This document shows positions 12,186-25,556 of a DNA stretch of 64,000 bases, piece after piece. Below the pieces are notes generated by a model. The model was not told the origin of the DNA. It saw nothing but the letters and a program-made list of their open reading frames with translations, and did not search any database. The stretch comes from Phylloscopus collybita. Its lineage: Eukaryota; Chordata; Aves; Passeriformes; Phylloscopidae. The position numbers were made by a program, and so were the translations under genes. Position 1 is the first letter of the stretch. Each line of letters starts with the position of its first letter. The stretch covers positions 20,865,001 to 20,929,000 of the forward strand of contig JAJNNQ010000004.1 of assembly GCA_027886175.1 (NCBI GenBank). Direction: 5' to 3'.

Positions 12186-14977
12186 TCCATCTCAAAAATG
12201 CAACCTATGTTCTTTTAGCTTCTCTGGCATAAGCTGCTGAAGAAAGGGAATTTATCAGATGGAATAGTTAATCCAGGGACTGGCTCATGTGTTTGATATT
12301 GCAGCTTGTTCTGCAGTGGCTGTGGACAGGTTACAGCTTGCCTGTAATTATAGATCATATAAACACATTACAGCAGGAGTTTCTATAGGCACAGTTCCAG
12401 GAACAATCTGGGCTTGTTCTAAATAACAAATATAGCACCAGTGCAAAGTGTGGGAATGGGCGCATAACATCCAGTAAAAATGCTCCTGCTGGTAGGACTC
12501 CCATTTGGCTGCTATGTACATGAGAACACAAGAAAAAATCAGTTAATTGGGGAGTCTTAGAAAGTGGTTGGAAGTAATTTTTTGCCAAATTAGTAGTCTT
12601 GATGATAAGGCCAAGTTCACAAGAAAATTCCGTACTGTCACTGTTTGGCACGAATATGTGATTTAAAGGGAGGTTAATTGGCTCTTCTTTAAAATAATTG
12701 AAAAAGCATCTTTTTTTCTGGAGGCTCCTCCTTGCTACCAGGCACTGTTCCTGAGGGGATGTGTCAGGGGGAGGGATGGAATGTTTGCAGAACATGCAGG
12801 AGCATTTTTGGGTGGTTACATGGACCAAGCTGGGAGATACCTCTGGCTCCTTGTGACTGCATTCCTTCCCTTTAACCTGAGAGGGAATTTTTTTCCTGGC
12901 AGGGTGGCTCCAGGAATCCAGGTACTGGCTGACGTTGTATCCCTGCATTCAAAACTGATGATTCCTTCTAGTTCTCCTTCTCCACTCCTGTTTTTTATCC
13001 TTATAAAATGTGGCTGGAACATAACGGGCTGAGTTCTTTTCCAAGAACTCTCTGTAATAGCCCAGGAAGGTTTTCCTAACCAGCAACAAGGATTTCACTG
13101 GTGGTTTTGGTGCTTGTTGGAAGTGGTTCACTCAAAACCAAACAGGCAAAACCTCACAACAAAAGAAATTTGCTTCAAATAAGCAGCTGTAGGAACTGGG
13201 AATGCACAAGGAAAAGGTATGAAACCTGCAGGAGGAACTGAGATCCATTGACTCATCCTTTATTTTTCACCCTAAATATTTCAAAACATGCACTTTTTGA
13301 ATTTTGGTGGGTTTGTGGTTTTTTAGTGGGTTTCTTGTTTGCTTGGGCTTGGGGATTTTTTTTCCGGTGGGGTTTTTGTTTTTGATTTTTTGACATTTCT
13401 GTCATATTTTCATTGTTTCCATGTTTTCTCCAAAGGCCTGGAGTAAAAGGTTTAAAACACCTGTTTATTGAAGGGCAGTTTATGTATTCCTATGCTACAG
13501 AAGAAAGGAATGGATATATCTGATACAGTTTCATATGTGGGAGAGGAAAGTGGTGTAAAAATCAGAGAATAAAAGTCAAGAATCTTATTTGGGTTCTGCA
13601 ACTGCAATATTATTGATGACCCGTAATGAGCCATTTGCCATCCCTTTACTTGGCCTGCCCCCTGTAATATGGTGCAAAATGACAATTTGTCATGAATGTG
13701 TCCTGACTAAAAAGAAAAAAAACCCAACAAAATTATTTCACGTCTTTATAGGGATAAATAGGCCCAGTACAATGGCAGAGGGTAGCTGTTGTTTTATATG
13801 GTGAGTAGGAACTCTGGATTCTTTGCAAAAATTCTCATTAAAGAATGAAATTTATCAGGATACAAGCTGAGAAAATATTTTGGACAGTACTGACATCCTG
13901 GTACGACTTGTCTGGAAGAACTTATAGAGATACTGGGCATGGGATCTCAGCTCGTTCTCATAATAACTTTGGTGATGATGCTTATCATTCTTATTCCTAT
14001 TATTATTTTTATATAGCTGATTAAATGTCATAACACTTGGCAATTAATGTCCTATTTAATTACAATAGAAGGACAGCTGTGAGGTGTAGTGATGACTGGC
14101 CTTTATTTCACCACCTTTGAAGTTTAACTCCACCCTACAAAGCACCTTATTCCTGAGTTATACCCATAATTCTCTCTAAAATGCTTGCACAAGACTGAGG
14201 TTTGTTGCCATCAACTCAAAACAACACCAAGGTAACAAACCAAAATTTTCTGGGTCTGAGCCACTGTGAAGTTGCCTTGTCACTTATCTTTCCCAATGCA
14301 CTGGGCTAAGATGATACTGAAGTGCATCTCTGCCCTAGTCTAGAAAGAAAGTTGAAAGCTTGGTCCATTCTGTTGTTCTAGTTTTACCAGAATACCAACA
14401 TTTGAATTATTAAACTAAATTGCATACAAATATTTTTTAAAAGTAGCCAGATCACTTATGAGAAATATTATATTATTTTATTTTGTAAATGTTCTATACA
14501 TTCCTCTATAAACACCTTCCTGGTAATTTCTGTTAGCTCCCTCACTTTCCCTTTGCATTGTATTCTGTTCTGTCATTGGCTCAATGACAAAGCTACTCCA
14601 AATTCAAAATTTCTTTGCAAATGTTGTTCATATCTTAAGAATTCCAGAACCAGGCAACTTCTAGAAATTATGATACAGAATTTATCTTCCTAAGAGAAGT
14701 AAGGTACAAAACATATATAGTAATTAATAATTGGGAAAATTCAGGAAAAAGTTGAAGATTCTCAACATTACATTTTATTGTTTGTCTACAAATACTACAC
14801 AGAGTAAAATCTGCCATCATTACAATGGTGCTGTGGGTTTGAATTACAGTGCAAGATTATTACACAGATTTGAGGTAATCGACTCTGTGTCCTGCAACAA
14901 AATCCTTATGAAATAATTATAAAAGTAATTATGACACCCTGAGGGCCATTAGTTTGCAGAGAAGCTGCAGGAAGCCT

Positions 14978-15121
14978 CTGGATCCCTGGAAGTGTCCAAG
15001 GCCAGGGTGGATGGGGTTTGGAGCAGCCTAGGATACGGGAAGGTGTCCCTGCCTATGGCAGGGGTGGAATGGGATGAGGTTTAGGGTTCCTTCCAACCCA
15101 AACCATTCTGGGATTCTGTGA
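14978..15121 (+). mobile_element. CR1 LINE 3' end
   Basis: The plus strand shows the CR1 tail in order: GGATCCCTGGAAGTGTCCAA, GGATGGGGTTTGGAGCAGCC, TCCCTGCCTATGGCAGGGGT, CCTTCCAACCCAAACCATTC and a terminal GGGATTCTGTG. It is a truncated 3' fragment with no coding sequence. Confidence 0.88.
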
Positions 15122-16171
15122 AGGTTTTGAATCCTAAATCTGAAATGTCCCATTTTGCAGTCTGAAGTTGAGTAAAGCACTCTGCTTTTACTGCTGTGAT
15201 GAGGCTCCTGCTGGCTCCTGGTTTAACATGCCCAGGAAGGTCTGTCCTCCAGGAAGGGAACATCCAGGGAAGCAGATCACCTGGCCCTGCAATCAAATCA
15301 ACCTGCTTTCAAACACCGTGACTGGCCTAAGGGCACTTTGTAACTCCTTGGCTAAACCCAAACACCTTCCAGGCTAAGTGAAGAGATTTGGGGATTCTTT
15401 GGAGTAGTTTTGCAACCCCTGACTAATTCTAACTGTGTGTGTTTGGTTTGCCCAGAGAGCAAGAGCCTGCCAAGAGAGCTGATTTCTCCTTCTGTCAGGT
15501 ATTTCCAGAGAGTCTCTCTTAGTTTCTTTCAGTGCAAATGTCTTTGAGGTTATTAAATGTGACATCTTACAGTCTTTAACATGTGAGAGGGAATAGCATT
15601 TTCCCTCTGTTCACCACAAGCAGCTCTAGAAATAATGGTCTTAAAGAGGCAGCAAGAGAAATTTAAAGATAATCTTAAGAAAAGTGATGACAACAATTAA
15701 GCCATGGAGTGGATTTCCTACAGAGATTGTGCTGTTGCTGGAAAGGGACTGACAAACTTGAAGAGGCATTTAGGTGTAGCTGATCCCTCAAAATCCTTCC
15801 ACCTTGCATTGTGAATGAATCAGGAACAGAAATGAAATGAGCCTTGCTCCTTTTCAGCCCGAGAGATTCCTTTCCTTGTCAAGGCAGGAGTTATGACCCT
15901 GACTTGCTTTTACTCTCGTGTTTTATTGGTTTATTACAGTTCAGTGTGGCTCAGAGAAGCAGATTTAGCAATTGTACATGGCAGATTGTCATGGGGCTTT
16001 GTAGTTCTTTTTTTCACTTTTTCCTAAGACTGACAAAGAATCTTTACAATAAAAATGAAATTATAGCAGTCATTCTTACAGGCTTGAGCTGTCACATCTA
16101 TAAAGATACACCAACAAATGTAAGTCCACACAGAAATGTTAAAGGACAGAGAAGACATCAGGATGTTTGGG

Positions 16172-16325
16172 AAAAAACAACAACAACAACAACAACAACA
16201 ATAACAAACAAACAAAAACCACCCAACAACAAAAAACACACACAAAAAAAACCCACACCCCAAAAAACACACAAAAAACCCCCAAAAAACAACAACCCCA
16301 AACCAATAACAGAAAAAAACCCAAA
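16172..16325. repeat. A/C-rich low-complexity tract with (CAA)n
   Basis: The tract starts with about eight CAA triplets and degrades into mixed AACC, ACAC and homopolymer-A runs. One strand is purely A and C over roughly 150 bp, apart from a few T and G. Translated frames give poly-Asn/Thr or Cys/Val/Phe strings that are artefacts. Confidence 0.9.
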
Positions 16326-17468
16326 CTGTTGTCTCTAATATTGCATTTTCCTTTGAAATAACTATTATAGGCAAATTCAGAGTTTCTAATTTCAACTCAA
16401 AAATTCTAGTCACTGAAGCCAGGACAGTTTTTCCCAATGGAAAGGTGTTTAATTCCCTGGGACAGGGAATGATCGTTAAGGTCATCTGACAGAGAGCTCT
16501 CTCGTGTTCAAATCCTAGAATGAAATTCTTTGCACATGTTTATGCATTCGGTGAAATCAGAGGTCTTTGTACTGTGTTTACTGAACAGCTTTTATGAGAT
16601 ATAAATACCAGCACATTCTGGTGGGTTTCTAACAAACAGAATGGTCTGCTCAGTCCCAATATGGTCCTGTGTTAGAGCAGATTGGCTGGTACCCTTCGAT
16701 GAAGGGAAATGCATTTAAATTCCATCCAATGGCATGTATGGCTTATAAATTTAGAGAGGCTGTGGGTGTAGAGAAGCTGATTGTATAGCATTATTCATTA
16801 CGTGCCTTATATCAAGTTTTGGCTCCTATTCTGTTCAATGACTGCACATTAGCATTCTTCTTGATCTTTGGTGCATGACGCTTCCTGCAGAACTGGTTTG
16901 AACCTGTCCTTCTGCCTGAAGAATATTCTTTCTTCTGCTGCTGTCATTAGAAAAACTTATTATTGATAGATGATGATTTTCCAGAACTCTTCCCAGCTCC
17001 TAAAGCTACAGGCTGGATACTCACAGCCCAGCCATGTCTCTGGAACAACACTGATGGGTGGATGGATGAGAGGCTGCTGGATCATTCAGGAAAGACTCCT
17101 GGTGTCACCTTCTACTTTGGCCACAGGTAGAAGGTTCTCCTGTGTCTTTCTGACTGATCACTTGGGTTGGCAGCTGACTTGCAATTAAAATAATGAGGCA
17201 GTTATTGAGTTCTGGAAGTGACAGTCTAAATTGCCCTGAAAACAGAATCAGTAGTTCATGAATTAGTAGCTTGTGAGGAACGGAGTTCTCTCTCTTCACT
17301 CTCACTGTAAAGCACATGCCTCTTTCTATTACACTGAGTTTATTTTAGCTCCGTGCTCTGTGGTGTAAAATGCTTTCATTCTGCTTTGTGGATAATCTTC
17401 CTTAGAGACAGAGAAATTGGGCTGCAGGGAACAGGGGAATATATTTTCTGATATAGTTATATGGATTG

Positions 17469-17471
<3 letters not shown>

Positions 17472-17512
<41 letters not shown>
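17472..17512. repeat. (TTA)n microsatellite
   Basis: About 13-14 uninterrupted TTA triplets. This is a simple microsatellite, probably length-polymorphic. Confidence 0.95.
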
Positions 17513-17513
<1 letters not shown>

Positions 17514-17642
17514 TAAAGGATTTTTACTAGTAGCTTTAAGAGCTAAGGTAAGTGAATTTGTGCAAAGACTATCTCCAAGGGCAGACCTAGTGTCTGAAGC
17601 ATGCCACCTCTAATTTATCCTTCTTGGTTTAATTTAGGGAGG

Positions 17643-17799
17643 AAAAAAACACAAAAAACCCCAAACAAACAAACAAACAAACAAACCCTCAAACCCAAAC
17701 CCAAAACCAAACCAAAACCAAAACAAAACAAAGCACCAAAAACAAACAAACAAACAAACAACCAACCAAAAAAACCCCACAGAACACCACACCCCAAAA
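17643..17799. repeat. A/C-rich low-complexity tract with (AAAC)n
   Basis: Mixed AAAC, AACC and CCAAA units, with runs of perfect AAAC at 17663-17685 and about 17742-17760. It is compositionally like the tracts at 16.2 kb and 20.4 kb, and has the same strand polarity, with A/C on the plus strand. Confidence 0.9.
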
Positions 17800-20322
17800 T
17801 TCATATCTTGAAATAATACATCTTGTTTTTCAGGTGGTATGAAAGCATGGAAGAGCAATACCTCCCTTGCAAAGGAAGTAAAAATGTTTCAAGTTGATTA
17901 TCTACAGCCATGTCTCAAGTAAGGACCATTCTCACTTCCCAAATATCTCATGTTGCCTTTAACATTTTATGCAAACAGGGCAGTCTTAAAACAGCTCCTT
18001 CAGCTGCAAGTTTTTAAGCCTCTCTTAATTTGTCTTAAAGCCTGGAGATGCCTGTGGCTGAAGATCCTACTTGTTCCCTGGCCCAGCAGCAGCACAGGAT
18101 AGGGAAGTGGGTGTTGATGAATTTCTCTGGTTTTGAGGGTCAGGAACTGAAGTGACTCAGTACCAGTGCAGACGAATTCGCAGCAATTGCTGCAAATTTC
18201 AGCTGCCTTCAGTCAGGGCCATGCACAGGTCTGGGGACACCTCCTCACCTCTTTCAGCACTGCTCCAAACACCAGCATGGAAAGGACAAGGGTCTAACAT
18301 CTCAAGAGGAGCAGCTTAACTCCTGCTTAATAACAAAATAATGTATCTCAAGATACATTGAGATGGAAAATGTGTCTTTCTGAACAGCAAAGTGTGCTTC
18401 AGGCAGAATGGAGCTGATGCTTCACCAACAAGCTCCAGACAGTGCTGGTGCCTGAGTAGGAAGGGGTTTTGTTTTTTTATTGTTTCAGGACAAAAGAAAC
18501 TGAGTGTTAAAGCAGATTCTTTAGAACAGAACTAATGCAGCAATAGCACATCAGGCAAAGAGAGGCTTGTTTAATGTGTTGGTGAGCTGCCTGTTTAGCC
18601 TCTGTATACCTGACAAATCATGCAAGTGAAAATTTTTCTTGACAAATAGAATAATGCACAGATAAAAACAGTAAAAGAATAGTAAATATAGCAACAATAG
18701 TAAAAGAACAATTATATGTGAACCAGACAGCAGAAAGCAGAGCAGGAAAGCTGAAGTATTAGCAATGTGTGAATGAGGTAATGTAGAAAACACAGTCTGG
18801 TAGCATCTTAGTGAAATGAAAAATGTTGAATGAAAAAGTAAATAATCTGATATAAACATAAAAGCACCAGCTAATGTGGATTGCAATAACACTTGGAATG
18901 TTGGTATTGTGCACATGTGGACTCACAAATCTGGGTAAATCATCAGCAGTCCCACAACAGGGAATCTCTTCCGAGTGCTGCGTGCTTAGAGCAGCCAATA
19001 CCCAGGGATGACTGGAAACCACTCATTTGCTAAGCTTCTGTAAATGAGGAAACAGGAGGCAATTAGTGAAAGCCAAGACTCTTTAATCTCTCACTGCTCC
19101 ACGGACTTTGTTCTCACTCTGGAGCTTTATACAGACCTGTGAGTGTAAAGACCTACCTGGGAGGAAGGTGCAAAGTATAACCTTGCTCATTACAAACAAG
19201 TAACCCTCCATATCCATAGGGTGTTTGGGTTGCATAGGGTGCAACCCAACTGCATATGGCTGTCTGATCCAGGAGGCAATTTACAGTAGTTGAGAAAAGA
19301 GTAATCTGATGGAGTGGTTAAAACTAGGAGCTCTTTGAGTCAGTGGCAATAATCCCCAAAATGGTGAGCTGTGTGTTACCCCACTGTGCACCAACATGAA
19401 TCCTGAAGTGTTGATCAGGGTGAGATACTGATGGAAAAAAACTTGCTTCCTAAAACTTTTGTGCTTCCTAAAACTGGGTGCATTTTGCTGGCTCAGGGAA
19501 GTGACTGGTTTTGCCAGCAGTGTTGTACAGGGTTAGCTTTACTGGGGTAGAATTAATTCTTATATTCTAGTTTGGGGGCAAAACAGTTGCTATGATGGCA
19601 GAGCAAAGCAAGTCAGAGATTAGACAGTGGAGCTGTGTCAAAATAAAAATTCCTTCCTCAAAAATCCAGCAGTTATGGGTTTAAACTGCAACTGTTCTAA
19701 TTGTGAAATCAAAATAAAATCAAAATATACATTTGACTGGAATGTTTTGACTTTGATTCTTTTCCAACTTGGAGCATAAATAAAAAGTAGTTATAAAATT
19801 AAGTGCAACAGCACACGCTGTCCCTATCAGCACAAGGATCTCACTTTTGGAAGAATAAGTTAGAACTTGTCAGGTGGCTTCTGGGCTTAAAAAAAAAAAA
19901 GAAATCCAAACCACCAAAAACCATACAACACAATCAGGAAACCAGATATTCATCATTTTACATAGGGTTCCTATCTGAATTCTTTCTTGTGCTAAAAAGT
20001 TTTGTAAGATAACGAAAACTTTTATGCTCAAATGTGTGATAAAAGCCATAAAGCCTCCCAGTAAATGGAAGTTCTCATAAACAAAACACCAAGTCCCATT
20101 TAAAAGAACTGTTTCATGTTTACACTGCCAAGTTGCTGATGGTGCATAAAGTTGTTCTCTTAATAATGAGTTGGGTAGAGGAACGCCCAGCATCCAAAAA
20201 TGTGTTGCCTCCTCAGAGATCTGCATTTTAATCAGCTGATGGAACAGATGTGGGAGGATTGTCAGGAGCTCTGGTTCTGAAATCCCAGAGAAGCAACTAT
20301 AGATCTTACACATTTTCATAGG

Positions 20323-20504
20323 AAAAAAACCAAACCAAACCAAAAAACCCACAAAAAAACCAAACCAAACCAAACCAAACCAAACCAAACCAAACCAAAC
20401 CAAACCAAAACAAACAAAAAAACGCACCACCACCAAAAAAAAAAAAAAAAAAAAAAAAACAAAAAAAAAAAACCCACCCAAAAACCCCAACAAAACAAAA
20501 ACCC
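20323..20504. repeat. (AAACC)n satellite-like tract with poly(A)
   Basis: A run of about twelve AAACC pentamers occupies 20361-20408. It is followed by A-rich sequence with a poly(A) run near 20435-20459 and another at 20461-20472. It is the third A/C-polarised tract within 4.3 kb. Minus-strand frames through it read as Phe/Val/Trp/Gly strings and are artefacts. Confidence 0.9.
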
Positions 20505-23500
20505 AGAATTATCAAGTTGGTTTCTTGTTTTCCACTTGCCTGGTAATAGACAAGTCAGAAATGAAAGCTTTCTCGGAAGTGGAAAGGGCTCCAAACGAAT
20601 AATTTTTTCAAAAATAAATTCTGCACAGTGTTTTACCTCGGCAAAACCAAAAGCTTGCTAAATGCAACCATAACCGGAAAACTTTTCCATGTTGCATTAA
20701 GACAAACAGCCTAAACTCTGTACTCAGAGAAAACTGAAATTTCACGTGTAAGTTGTAGGAATATATCAAAACTTAGGTCACTCCAATAGAGAGAAACTAC
20801 AAAAAAAAAAAAAAAAATTAATGACAGAAAGATATAATATATACTATATATAGCCAAATAATATGATGTAGAAGAGAAACTCTGTAGGTCCCAACAAGGC
20901 ATTTCAGTCAGCCTCTTCAGCTGCTTACAAGAGCAGTAGTAGAAGTGTGTAGTTAAAATCTAGTAGTTACTAATGGTCTAGAAGTAGAAGCAGGTTAAAA
21001 TATGCATATTCCAATTTCTGTGCCCAAATTCCTCAGATATTCAGATATTTTGTTCGTCTCTGTGTGCCTGTGATACACATTGACCAAAGAGCTGTTCAGT
21101 ACACTTGTTATTTAAAATCCCAATCATCCTTCATCCTCAGCCATAGAAATTTCATGGCAGCTGAATAATGGAAATGATGATGCATCAAAAATTAAGTATA
21201 TCTTAAGGCATTCTTTCATCTTGAGAGGTTTTTGGGTAGAAAAACAGTCTCTAAAACCTATAGCAGTCTTTATTAATGGATGTTAAGAACTTACTGCCTC
21301 ACTTTTAATAGTTTTATATTCTAAACACTCTGTGCTTACTTGCTTAATGATCTCAGATTTTCTTTAAAGACAGAGCCACTATTTCTAAAACACATTTTTA
21401 GTCAAGTACAAGTAACAGCAAAGATAAACCCCCAAATCCCTGTCTTCTTCTCCCCAAAAACACCAAGGTACCAACACTCAAATAGAGTGTGCCACAAGCA
21501 CACACCACGGCTCCTTTATCTCCTTTAATAAGGAGCATTGTTCCTCAGGCAGTCTGTCGGAGAGGGAAATGCAAATTGTTGCTTTGGAACTGAACTGGTT
21601 TCCTGCTCTTTGGTCATAATGAATGTAATGTCTTTCCTTGGTGTGGAACTGCAGAGTGTTTAACTCACAGATCAGCTGCTCCCTGTGTTCCACATGTCTG
21701 CAGGCCCTTTCCTTTATCAGTTCCCTTCCAGCATCCCTGAGCTGTAAATTAGAACTGGCAGCATAACAGAGATATCACTGCTGAGGCTCACAGGACTTTT
21801 GCAGTGTCAGGAAGAAAGTTTAGCATCATCTTTTTATTTTGTGCTAAGTTTTAAAATGTTACATTTATTATGCAATTTTATGTTCTGAAGTGTTGTGGGG
21901 TTTTTTGCAATTGATATTTGGTAAATGATAACTGGCAGTGTTTCGTTCAGTTGAACTGAACTCCTTGGCATGCTGAGTAAAATCTTTAATGTATAGGAGG
22001 AAAGTTGTTCAATGAGAGTTTTTTTGCTTGATTGCCAATCTCCTTAATATTAATTATCTGAAACAAAGTAAAGCGACTGCTAAACACCTCAACAATTGAA
22101 ACAGGAAAATTATTAGAACAGAGGAGTGACTTCTGCTTCAGGGCAAGTGCAGCAGTGTATTATTTCATTTCATACCATGAAATACAATCTTTTGAGTAGT
22201 TGAAAATACTGAGAGCATCACAAACCCAGTGTCTTTATAAAACAAAGTCATTTATTTCTGTTATGTTTATTTCCATGTATTACTGTTATACTATAATACA
22301 AAGATGATTTTTCCTCTCTGGTGGCACAGCAAAAGCAGAAGTGTATTTACATGTTCCTTGACAATTTTAAATTATAAATCATCCTAGCTACTAATCAAAC
22401 CGCAATTTTAAAATCTAGGGGGTTTTTAATATTCCAGATATTTCTATTTCTTTTTGAAGCATATAATCTACAACTGATGTCACAATGTATTGTAAGGAAC
22501 ATATAAATGGAGTAAGAGAGCTTTCTTTCACTCTGTATGGTCTGGTCATGAGCTAGTGCCAGCAAGGTAAATGAGAGTCTTTAAACCATAACCTAAACTC
22601 TGTTCAACCCTTTCTGCTCACTGAATTTTCTTACCACTGAATGTAAAAAGGGAATTATAATTCTGAAATCACACAAGAAGCATTTCAGATCCAATCCTGC
22701 TAGTTATGCATCGCAAGACACCTTGTTAAAATACATTTCTAAATGAAATTTAAAATGATACAGCAGATAAAAAGCCATTGTAGATGAGCACACAAATGCT
22801 TGTATGGAACAGTGGGAATGATGGGCTCTGAGCAGCCCCTTGTTGCCCAGAGTGGGACTGGACAGCCAACAAGTGCTGTCCTAAAACAATTCAAGGTATT
22901 TCACTTCATCTGCTTTTGTATTTTCTTCTTCTGGGAAGTAGAGCATGTTGTCATTGCAGAGCCATGAACCACAAAGGCAAAGGATCAGGCAGTACCAAAC
23001 CCAGCCTGCCATCCTTTCTCTCAGCATCCGCTACCCCAAAATTGCTGTGGAGAGGTGGCAGATGGGGCTCCAGGTGCTGCAGAGCCAACACTCCAACACT
23101 CGTTGGGTGCTCCCCAGCCAGACCTTTGCTCAGTGCTCATCTGTTGTTTCCCCACACCTCGCCTCCTGCTGCTCCCCTGAACCCCCTCTGCCTCAGCATG
23201 AACCCCAGAGTGCAAGATCTGCTGGTGTCAGGCATGGCCACAAAGCTTGACCTGTGGGGTCTAAAGTGGGGCTGTGACCATCCTGAATAATTTTTGCTAC
23301 AAACACACTCCTCTGAACAGAGCTGTTTTCAAAAGCCAGTGATGTACTTCTGTTTTGAACAGCAAGTCCTAGACATCTGCTCTCTTGTCTGAAAGTGCCT
23401 CGCATCATTGTCATGGCAATTCCTGGTGCTCAGCTTCACCTGGTACAAGAGCAGACAGCCCTGCAGCCAGGCTGTCCCAGCCTTTGGAAGGAGGAGAGGG

Positions 23501-25285
23501 ACACTTTGCTTTGATTCCCTCTACCAGGTGCTGTCCCACCATCAGCACAGCCTGACCCAGGCAGCCCAGGGTTAATAAGAGCAAACTGGGGGCACTGGGC
23601 TGTCTGGATGAGGTCATTTGGGATGAAGTGGGGGCACTGGGCTGTCTCTGCAGACTGGCATCTTCCACCAAACCTCAGGTGCAGGATGGCTCTGCCTTCA
23701 AAGGGAAGATCACACAAACAAAGCCTCTGCTCACCAGCTGGTTCTGACTTCACTCCCTGCTCTAAAGCCTTCCTTCAGCTGAAAGCAGATTTTTATCTGC
23801 CTCATCAAGTTGCTTATGGGGTGCTGCTGCCTGCCAAGCTTTGTAACCCTCTGTGTCTCAGTCCTTCAGAGAGCTTCCCAACTCCATAAATAATGTCAGT
23901 ATAAATGTTGTAAACACTGTTCCTGGCTGTGGTGTTCCCAAGGGAGTACTTTTCTATTTTATATCAAAGCAGTTTTGTTCCTTGTAGCCCCAGCTGTCAC
24001 AGCTAGAATTCCAGAGCAGGTAACACCCTGCACACCACAGTGCAGCACCATCCCAAGGTTTGGATGTACATGGAATTTTGGTCACATTAAAATTCAGAAG
24101 CTTTGTTTGAGGCTCTTTTCATTACCTGGTACAGATCACCATGCATGTATTACTTACTGTTGTTATTTATGACTCCAATAATCCTCACCACATCTACAAA
24201 GCCTTCCAGAAGTTGTTCCGTATTTCCATTACAATGGGATGACTTGGGGCCTGCTTTCTGCTGACCCTGGTAGAAAGTTCTTTATTAAGCAGGGCAACGT
24301 GCTGCATGCAGGTAACACTCCTGAGCTGGCAAACCAACAGTGTTTCCACATTTTATATTACAGCACCTTTTTTCCCCTGAGGAGTGTTACTGCAGTTTCT
24401 GTAGTTTCCTACTGAAACACAAAACACTTTCTTATGGTCTGTGTAAAACAGGGGCTATTGTAATCACATTTTACTGCTTTCCAAGAAATGCTCTTTTTAA
24501 AATTGTTTGTGAGAAGCCACTAACAGCTCTTCACATTCATGAATGAATGTGAAGCATGAATGAGGTTTTATGACAAGATTTTCTTTACATTTAGTTCCTT
24601 TGTAACCAGTGGGATAGAATTTACCTGAAATGCATTTTATAAACATTTGTAAATGCATTTTATAAATGTTTAAAGCAGGGTGTCTGCTTCGGTTTAATGC
24701 CTGGAGGAAAAGTGAAAGTTTTTATATGTGATTTATATCTCCAGATGCCACAGTGCCTTAAAATACTGGATTGTTGTAGGCACTCACCCTAAAATCCATA
24801 CCTTTCCAAATGCCTGTTGAGCAGATTTGGTGAACACTTTCTAATTTCAAAGCCAGAGCTTTCAGTAAGTGGCCAGTGCAGAACAGTGCAGAAAGTATTG
24901 CTCCATCACCTCAGAGGTGTTTTGCCCTAAAATGGTACTACAGAAATTAGTTTTTATTCTGTGTGACTGACTGTACTATGTGGCCTTACACCACAGTAAG
25001 AATGTAGAGGAAACAAACTGACAAAATAAAGGATTTCAGGTTTATCATTAGGCAGAATATTCATTACACAAGATTCTACAATTATGTTATTGCTACATGA
25101 CCTTGCAGAGCAAAGTTAGGTTCTCAGTTAAGGCTTGCCTGACGCTGCCAGAGGAATCCAACTCAAAATATGCTGGATTGAGAAACCGAGTTTCCATTCT
25201 TCTCTGCAGAGTGAGCCTTTGAATAAGAAACAAACTCCATCCTTTCTAGATAAGAGCCATATGGTATTCCATACATAATGATGAG

Positions 25286-25556
25286 GGCTGGGAATGACAG
25301 GACAAGGGCTTTGCACTGGCAGAGGGTGGGATTAGATGGAATACTGGGAAAAATTCTCCCCTTTGAGGCTGGTGAGGCCCTGGCACAGGTTGCCCAGAGC
25401 CACTATGACATTTCCATCCCTGGCAGTGTCCAGGGTCAGGCTGGATGGGACTTGGAGCAACCCAGGATAATGGAAAGTATCCCTGCCCATGTCACAGGGT
25501 GGAACGGGATGGACTTTAAGGTCCCTTTTAACCCAAACCATCCTGGGATGCTCAGA
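25286..25556 (+). mobile_element. CR1 LINE 3' fragment just upstream of POF1B
   Basis: The plus strand carries CR1 blocks in order: GGATTAGATGGAATACTGGG, GAGGCCCTGGCACAGGTTGC, CATCCCTGGCAGTGTCCAGG, GCTGGATGGGACTTGGAGCA, TCCCTGCCCATGTCACAGGG, CTTTTAACCCAAACCATCCT. The terminal repeat is degraded. It ends about 300 bp before the CpG island. A 174-codon frame across it is a by-product, not a gene. Confidence 0.85.

Larger units (their letters stand above)
5367..14977. other. Intergenic DNA without a supported gene
   Basis: About 9.6 kb of AT-rich DNA in which no gene is recognised. It contains a perfect palindrome at 8372-8399, a perfect short hairpin at 8541-8563, a short tandem repeat at 12151-12185, and an unexplained 197-codon minus-strand frame at 12355-12948 with no recognisable domain. 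No CpG island, tRNA-like fold or recognised repeat family was seen in the rest. Confidence 0.5.
15122..25285. other. Intergenic DNA upstream of POF1B, repeats only
   Basis: No gene is recognised in this ~10 kb. It holds three long A/C-rich low-complexity tracts and an ATT microsatellite, listed separately. A more GC-rich part at about 22.85-23.85 kb contains a 42-bp-spaced direct repeat of TGGGGGCACTGGGCTGTCT near 23587 and 23629. Reading frames in the GC-rich part show no recognisable domain. Confidence 0.5.

Noticed and set aside
16024..16485. Cys/Phe/Val-rich minus-strand frame resembling membrane segments
   Set aside because: It translates an A/C-rich low-complexity tract. The similar frames at 17615-17858 and 19870-20594 have the same cause.
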